DNA of 64,000 nucleotides, from NCBI GenBank assembly GCA_001599595.1, contig BCHH01000009.1, positions 1,478,901 to 1,542,900 of the forward strand. The letters run 5' to 3'. The notes below the pieces were generated by a model that was given only the letters and a program-made list of their open reading frames with translations, did no database searches and was not told the DNA's origin. Origin of the DNA: Beverwykella pulmonaria. Lineage: Eukaryota > Ascomycota > Dothideomycetes > Pleosporales > Melanommataceae. The position numbers and the translations under genes were made by a program. Positions 57,030-64,000 of this stretch are shown one piece after another (within the stretch, counting starts at the first letter, position 1; each line of letters begins with the position of its first letter).

Positions 57030-60000
57030 TTACTTCATCTCAGCAGCAGTTGTTGCCTGCACAACGCTCGTGCCGTCCACAAACCGTGTTCGGAAAATCC
57101 GATTCGCATTTTGAAACATGCCGTCCTTGAGACTGACGACGATGAACTGTGACCCCTTAAACCTTGTCTTAATGAGTCGCCCGATATTCTGTGTATGTGA
57201 GAGATCGAGCGCCGCATCGACTTCGTCCAGGATATACATCGGCGCTGGCTTGAACTGTAGGAGAGCCATGATGAGCGATAAAGCGATCAAAGATCTGGAA
57301 TACGTTAGTAAGAGAAACGACGTCATAGGAGCGCATAAAACATACCGTTGGCCACCGCTCAATTCTGTCAATGACTGCTTCCAGACTTTGCCCAGCATGA
57401 CCTTGACTTCAAGACCATCAGCGATTGTCTTGCCCTCTGGTGGGTCTAGTTTGGCGAAACTGCCGGGAAGCATCTCGTTGAAGATTTGACCAAAGTCGCC
57501 GTTGACCTTTGTCCAAGTCTTGTGCAGCGCTTCTTTTTTGTATTCGTCGAGATTCACGATTGTTTCCTCGATTTTCTTCTTGTCCTTGATTACGATGGAC
57601 ATGTTCCTCTTCAAGCTTGCTTCCTTCTTTTCGACGCTGTCAATCATGGTCATGACTTTGGGATTGATCTTGTTCTTCATCCCTTGGAACCGCTCCTGCA
57701 TGTTCTTGCGTCTAGCCTTTGCATCGGACATATTCTGGCCCTTGAAGTCGTAGATCGTTCCAGGTCGACCAAATGAGTCACTTTCGTCTGCAATCCACTC
57801 ATATTCGTTTTCGAGAGTCTTGAGGTTTCCGGAGGCAGCATCTCGCTCCTTGTGGAACTTCTCGATCTCATGGCCGAGCTTCTGCTGCTCGAGGCCTTCC
57901 TCGGTTATTGACGAGTTCTTCGACCGGATCGCTTCTTCCAATGCACGCAGCTCGTCTTCAAATCCGGTAAGCTTGGCGCGTTCATCGGCAAGATTGGCTT
58001 GCGCGAGATCATGGGCATCCTTTATGCACATTAGTGATGTACAGAGATTCAATCAGAAAGAGCATACCTTTGCGTGAGCCTGCTCAGCAATGAGAGCATC
58101 GATCTCCTCTTGCTGAGTCTTCAACGTTGTTTGAACTTCCTGCAACTGCTCTTGCGTAGCGGCAAGATCGCTTCCGCATTGCTCTGAGACAACCGATGCT
58201 TCGCGCATTTCCGACTGAAGGGGTTTTATGGAAGCACTGTTTTTACCTAAAGCCTTTTTCAGGTTCTCTAGCGATGACTGTAGCTCGGCAAGTTTGCTGT
58301 CTTTGTTGTTGTTGAACTCGTTCATTTCACGCTCGATACGTTTGGCTTCTTTCGACGCTTCGTCTTGTCTCAATTTAGCGCTCTTCATCTCTTCCTTGAG
58401 TTGCACGATGCTTTGCTTCATCTCTTCGACGGCTTGGATAATCTACATAAATCAGCATTGCGAACATCTACACCGCAAATCAGCATACTTACCGACGAGG
58501 ACGAATTTCCACTAATTTGCTCCTCTGTGAGCTTGATTTCGTGCATTTTGAGATCAAGCTCCTGCTTTGACTTGCGTGCAGCGTCCAATTTCTGCTTTTC
58601 CCGAGCTAGGGTAGCTTGGAGTGCAGCGAGCTGGTTTTCTTGCGAGTGGATCTCTCTAGTAAGCTCGTTGAGCTTCGCCAAGGTTACAAGAACGCCGCTT
58701 GACTGAGGTGCACTGCCACCAGACAACGTCCCCGAGGGATCGTAGACATCTCCCTCCAAGGTGACGCTCTTCATGCGAACAGCTGGGTCGAAGGTAACGC
58801 GCTTTGCAGTCTCGGCATCTTCGCATACAAGAGTCGAGCCAAAGACAAACTCCATTGCCGCAGTAACCTCGTCGTCATAGCCGATCAAAGACAGTGCTAG
58901 GTCAACCTTTCCTGGGGCAATCTTCTGGGCTGCGCCGACCTTCTGAGCCGATGCCCTGAAAGCCGCGATCTTGTTGAGTGGGATGATGGTGACGCGTTTT
59001 TTGAGACGGCCTTTTTGAAGCAGCTGTGTACCCGTCTCGGCGGAATCAACGACAACATTGTATAGGCGCCCTCCAGCACAAATTTCCATAGCCGTCCCCG
59101 CACGAGTGTGCTCCTTCCCTAACGTGAAAAGCTGAGCGACGAGACCCTTGACGCGCGATCGATCGAAATTCGGTGACGGGTCATTGTAACTGAAGTCGAT
59201 GTTTGCAACTTTCCGCCTCAATCCGTCTGCCTCCTGCTTGAGTTCCCTGATTCGTGCCTGCAGATGTGACTCTTGCTGGTACAGCTCCGACTCCTTGCCT
59301 GGCTCGAAGCCCATCTTTGTGAGCTCCGCCTCCAGCTTCTTCGCTTGTGATTTGAGGGCCTCGAGATCCTTGAGAAGTCCAGAATTTTGGTCTTTGGCCT
59401 TCTTCGCCTTGGGCTCGTCTTCCTTGATCTGCTTCTCGAAATGTGAAATCTTTAGCTTCTTTTGCTCCTGCTCGGTGGCTGCGGCACTGGCTCGATTCCT
59501 TGCATCTTGCAATTGGCCTTGGTAACCGGTCTCCTGTCCCTCCTTCGATGCGACGCCGGTCTGCAATGTCTGTAGGAGCTCTTCCTTCTTCTCGACATCT
59601 TGGGTCTGCTTGGCCAGCTCATCGTGGGCAGTCTTGTACTTTTCTTGTAGCTTCTCGTAAATCATGGTCTTCTTCTTTAGCTCTGATTCAAGCTCCTTCA
59701 CACTCTTCTCGAGCCCCTTCTTTCTTTCGGTTTCCTCAGCCATGCTGGTGTTCTTCAGGTCCAGAACCGTCGTTAACCGGACGATTTCGTGTGAATGTGT
59801 TTTGACCTCATCTTCCAGCGCTTGCGCTTTGCCACCTTTGCGAAGTTCCTTCTCTCGCGCAGCCTGGACCTTCTTGATGTCGTCTTGAAGGAATTCGATC
59901 TCTTTCTTCATGCGTACCGCCGACGCCTCCAAGTCCTTTGCCCTTTGCTTTTTGGCCTCGAGGTCGTCTCCGGATTGTCGCAGCCTCTCCTTGTACCGGA

Positions 60001-60864
60001 TGTAGTCGTGTGCGACGACAAGTCGAGTTAATCGCTCGAGGTCGCTCTGTGTTTGTTGAAAGTCCAGGAATGCGCGCTTCTCTTGCCGCAGCTTCTCGAG
60101 CTTGGGCTCAATCTCTTCCCTCAAGAGTTCGCTGAGCTCTTGGACCTTCATCTCCTTCTTCGCCATGGTCTTGAATGCCTTGTCTCGCCTGTCCTCAAAC
60201 ATGCGTGTTCCGGCGGCTTCCTCGATCATGGCGAGAATTTCCACCGCCTTCATATTCAACACCTTCGTTATGCGACCCTGCATAATGAGGAAGTTGGGGT
60301 TGTTGATATTGAGTTGAACAGAGTGGAAGAGATTCTGCACAGTCTGCTGTTGCGCGCGGTGCCCATTGATGAGATATTTGCTGGTGCCGCCCAACACAAT
60401 CTGCCTCATGACGGAGATTTGTGCGCAGTCCTCGAACCCGATCGGGCTCTTCTTCTTGTCGCGGTTGTCGAACGAGATGGTAACACTCGCTTTTGTGACC
60501 CCGGCTTGGCCGCGCTTGTATATGAGGTCCTGGATACACGATTAGCGCCCGCAGTGAAGGCTGCCTCAAACTGACGTGCCTGGAGGTTCTGAGCGCGAAC
60601 GGTGCTCATGTTGGTGATACCCAATACGAAACATATTGCGTCCAAGATATTCGACTTCCCCGACCCGTTCAATCCAGTGATGGAATTGAACGTCTCGTCC
60701 CTGCATGCTGTGAGCTGCGATGGTGTCGCGCGGGGCGAGGGTAAACAAACCAGCCGGAGATGACCGTTCGGACGGCGTACGATTTGAAGCCCTGCGGAGG
60801 GTTAGAAAGAGCTGCGTTGCTTCGGTGGCATACATACATCTATAACTACTTCGACGACGTGCAT
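57030..60864 (-). CDS. smc2: SMC2, condensin ATPase subunit
   Basis: Seven exons: 60864-60838, 60791-60751, 60700-60580, 60529-58493, 58442-58068, 58019-57346 and 57294-57030 (3,540 nt, 1,179 residues, normal for SMC2). It starts [20 protein letters not shown]. Walker A is GLNGSGKS (32-39), followed by the SMC2-typical [20 protein letters not shown]. Long coiled coils flank a hinge with VKGLVAQLF and [20 protein letters not shown]. The C-terminal head has LSGGQR (1087-1092) and Walker [13 protein letters not shown]. With SMC4 it forms the ATP-driven core of condensin for mitotic chromosome compaction (Cut14 in fission yeast). Intron 3 is GC-AG (exon CAG, then GCACGT). Intron 6 is 51 nt and stop-free, but removing it restores the uninterrupted GGQRSLIALS motif. 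Confidence 0.95.
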
Positions 60865-61811
60865 GGTGGCGGCATGTGCTGTTGATGTGCAGTGCTGTCG
60901 ACGATGTCGGATATCCGTGTTTGTTGTGAATTTCGATGCGCCGGCCCAGTTTCGCCTAGACACGCGGTCACGTGTGAATCCCTGCTAGCGCATTCTCCAA
61001 CAAAATGCAACTCGAGCGTTGGACGTCGATCCTGCCACGATCCCAAGATACTGACCCTGAAAGTCGGAAGCATTTTGGGAAATTGTTTCGCGACTCATAA
61101 TAACTATGCATTGGGGCTATATACCAACCTAACACAATTCTGAAGGGCATACCGGTAGCTCTCCGTCGGACATCCACTCCACCCTAGACGCACCGTGTCC
61201 AAGGATGCGTGGGTAGCTGCATGGCCAGATATTGTCTGATGACCAGCCAGTCTCAGGCCGGCCCCGCGACCACAGATTGATTGTTGTACCCTGATAACGC
61301 ACGTTTATCCTGGCCGCCTCGCCGTGGTGGCGATTGAGATACTCGGTTGCAGAGACATGCGGGGAAGCGTTGGATCGAGTGCCTCTCACGATTCCTGCGC
61401 GGACGGGAGGCGTCATGGCCCGTTGTTACGGCATGGCGCTTTCGAGGACTGCCATCGGGGCGTAAACAAGCTCTCCAAGCTCCCGACGAGCACCACATCA
61501 ACGGGCTTGTGCCACGGGTCAAGACTGCTTAGGTGGTGCAAAATTGGCCGGGGTCGTGGGCTTTATTACTGAAATGGCAGTTGCGACTTCATCCGTCTTC
61601 CAATCAAGTCATGTTATCCAAATTAGGTTATCCAACACCTTGCGCCATTGCTAGGATCACTGGCGCACTCGAAGACACAAGATGCCCTTTTAATGCGACC
61701 ACTGGTTCGCCTTGCTGATCCAAATGCTGTCTCTCCCGTGAGGGCACTCTCTTTCTCCTTCACCTCTCGATTATCACACCTGATTGCACGTGAGAGTGCG
61801 ACGGCAGCATC
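60865..61811. promoter_or_regulatory. Divergent promoter region between smc2 and the OPT transporter
   Basis: 947 bp between two outward-facing start codons. A CT-rich run (about 61,735-61,775, plus strand) precedes the OPT ATG as in many fungal core promoters. Small frames inside are not supported as genes. No cell-cycle box (for example ACGCGT) was noticed near the smc2 start. Confidence 0.5.
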
Positions 61812-64000
61812 ATGGTCTCAGTCTTCAATCGCTTCCGCCGCAGGACTCGCGAGGACACAGCGGCTCCTCAACATGCAGACATAACTGCAGTCGCAACCGA
61901 AGGCTCCAACCCTCCTGAGACGGTCAATCCCGAGAAGACTGGTCCTGAGAAGCACCATCCAGATGTTGCAGTCTCTGACGACTCCCCGGCCGCTGATGTG
62001 GTCGATGAAGCTGACCTTCCCGACGACATTCGGGAGCTGCCAAAGATTGTCCGCAACATCGTCAGTCTTGAAGATGGTATGTATCTCGGGGTGCTCCATT
62101 TTCATTATGAGGCGGACGAGTTGGCCTCGAGACGGGTCCAATAGCCTACGATTGGGTTGGTATTAAGTACAGGGCGTTGCCCAACCCATTGGCCAAACCA
62201 GCAGGGTCGCTTCTAGAAGACATACGAAGTGCTCTACAGGCCTGGCTTGACCGTTAAGACCTCTAGCCAAAATTTCCGATCCATTCCCAATATGTGGAAG
62301 GACTGCACTGACTTTGCCTTCCCTTAAGATCCAAATGCTCCGACTTTGACCTTCAGGTACTTTGTCCTCTGCTTCATATTCGTGCCTCCAGGAGCAATTC
62401 TCTTTCAGATGGGCATTTTTCGAACAACCGCCGCTGTATACCCTGTGCTCTTTGTCCAAATAGGTAAGTGGCCGCTGCCCACAATTCGGCCATACATCTA
62501 ACCTGGCTCCAGCCTCCCATTATGCGGGCCATTGGCTTGCACAAATTCTGCCGGCGAAGACAGTTCGAGTGCCATTCACCAGGTTCAAATTCAGTCTCAA
62601 CCCTGGCCCCTTCCATGCCAAAGGTTGATCTCAGGCTCTTTATTGAAATGCCATGTGCTAACGACGACAGAAAATGTGCTTGTCACTGTGACGGCTGCAT
62701 CTGGTGCGACGTCCAATGCCGCTTGGTCATCCATTTCCCTGGCACAGCTCTATTACGATACACACATTCCAGCTGCGGCAGCTCTCTTCTTCATGTGGGC
62801 TATTGTGTATATTGGATATGCCATGGCTGCACTCGCTCGACAGTTCCTGCTCTATGACCCCATATATACTTGGCCATACTCCTTGATGCAGACAGCCGTT
62901 TTCGAAACCTTGGCAAAGTCATCCGAAAACTCTCGGGTGGCTAGACGGCAAAAGTATGTCTTCTTCGGGGCTCTCGTATTCATCATATGCTGGCAATTTC
63001 TGCCCGAATATGCGTTCCCTATGCTAAGTTCCCTTTCCTTTCTCTGCTGGGTTGCGCCTCGAAATCCTATTGCCAACTTTGTCGGGGCAGGCATTGGCGG
63101 CATGGGATTCCTTAACCTCTCTCTGGATTGGGCCAACATTTCCAACCAGTCGTTGATAAGTCCCATGATCGTGCCATTCTGGACTACGGTTGTTCTCACT
63201 GCTGCTTTTGTTTTCAATAGCTGGATCTTACTTCCCGCTGCCAAGTGGGGAAATCTCGGAGAGTACAAGCATAGCCTCATGTCGAACAGAATCTTCCTAG
63301 CCAACGGGACAAAGTATCCAGCCGCCAGATTGATCACACCAGAACTGACCTTCAATGAAACTGCGTATCAGGAGCTGGGACCAGTCTACATGGGCACGCA
63401 AGCTATCTGGGCTTTGTTCTTCGACTATTCTTCGTACATTTCCGCATTGTAAGCTATCATGTCACACTATGGATTAACCCAACTAACCAACCACATAGGA
63501 CGTGGATGGGCCTTTTCGGATACCCGAAGATTAAGGAAACTATTCGTAAGCTCCGTAAGCGAGCGAAAGACAAGGGTAAAGATACCATCAACGAGTTGTA
63601 CACTGACCGCCTGAACGTTCTCATGCGATCTTACAAAGAGGTCCCGCTCTGGTGGTATGTCGCACTCTTCGTAGCCTCATTCGTTACCATCATCACCATC
63701 CTCGCGAAGGGCCTCTTCTTCATACCGGTGTGGACCTTTATCGTCGCCATATTCACGTCGGGAGTTATGATCTTTCCCTTTGCCTGGCTGTACTCATTCT
63801 CAAGCTTCCAAGTGGCCATTGGGTCGTTCAATGAACTACTATATGGCTTCATGGTGCACGCAGGCAGCGGCCATCGTCACCCGGCCGGTGCAACCGCCTA
63901 CGGCTCAATAGCAGGCGACATCTGGTATCGCGCACAATACATGTTACAAGACCAAAAGATCGGACACTACATGCATGTCCCCCCACGAGCTATCTTCTTT
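61812..64000 (+). CDS. OPT-family oligopeptide transporter (3' end outside window)
   Basis: Five exons visible: 61812-62076, 62329-62463, 62513-62623, 62671-63448 and 63499 to the window edge, in frame throughout; introns GT-AG, the first 252 nt long. The cytosolic acidic N-terminus (about 85 residues) is followed by the OPT core: LTFRYFVLCFIFVPPGAILF, PFTRFKFSLNPGPFHAKENV (the conserved NPGPF/K-E-H region, here K-E-N), ALFFMWAIVYIGYAMAALAR, WPYSLMQTAVFETL, FLPEYAFPMLSSLSFLCW and the GIGGMGFLNLSLDWANI block. OPT proteins are proton-coupled importers of tetra/pentapeptides, glutathione or metal chelates at the plasma membrane. The substrate cannot be called. About 560 residues are visible of the usual 750-900; the visible part has no break. 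Confidence 0.9.

Noticed and set aside
1..64000. CRISPR array, bacterial operon or ribosome-binding sites, rRNA or tRNA genes
   Set aside because: The window is fungal nuclear DNA. By-eye scanning for tRNA B-box-like TTCGA sequences and for spaced repeats found nothing convincing; a tRNAscan run would settle the tRNA question.

Overview
This window is nuclear DNA of a filamentous ascomycete (Pezizomycotina). Evidence: genes carry short GT-AG introns (about 50-250 nt) with CTAAC/CTGAC-like branch sites; families are typical of that group (Zn2Cys6/Fungal_trans_2 regulator, HET-NACHT-WD40 receptor, Bro1, Fot1/pogo-type transposon); and nonsense codons show the CpA-to-TpA pattern of repeat-induced point mutation (RIP). 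A Dothideomycete is plausible, but I cannot fix the genus from sequence alone. Exon boundaries below were placed by hand; for each multi-exon gene the summed exon length is a multiple of three, or runs in frame to the window edge for the transporter.

Layout. 1-4.2 kb is an accessory scrapyard: the 3' end of a glycine-rich repeat protein, a frameshifted DUF7025/AAA-ATPase fragment, a TPR remnant and a HET-domain remnant. 5.1-7.0 kb carries a five-exon calcineurin-like phosphoesterase. 7.0-12.8 kb is gene-poor and becomes GC-rich ahead of a 1,244-residue Zn2Cys6 regulator (12.8-16.9 kb). 17.9-25.2 kb is a conserved block on the minus strand: bro1 (ESCRT-associated), a mitochondrial DnaJ (mdj1) and a SAP30-type subunit of the Sin3/Rpd3 histone deacetylase complex.

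25.2-43.1 kb is again accessory. A short non-autonomous Ty1/copia-like element (27,122-31,209) carries a nested 1,852-bp Fot1/pogo-type DNA transposon and sits 22 bp upstream of the ATG of a decayed gene, separating it from a promoter-like pyrimidine-rich region. A secreted lysozyme-like/LysM protein (35.4-36.6 kb) is the one intact gene here, followed by about 6.6 kb without a recognisable gene. 43.2-47.3 kb is an HNWD-type fungal NLR (HET-NACHT-WD40) with 11 nearly identical 42-residue WD repeats and one stop codon replacing an expected Trp in the HET domain.

48.3 kb to the right end is mostly housekeeping: a secreted TRI14-like beta-propeller, an HD-domain nucleotidase-like protein, a HAUS6/augmin subunit, a disordered conserved hypothetical protein, SMC2 of condensin (seven exons, one GC-AG intron), and the first part of an OPT oligopeptide transporter that runs off the edge.

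Functionally the stable genes serve membrane trafficking (bro1), mitochondrial protein folding (mdj1), chromatin and chromosome mechanics (sap30, smc2, HAUS6) and transport. The interspersed accessory segments hold allorecognition/immunity-type genes, mostly broken, and mutated transposons.
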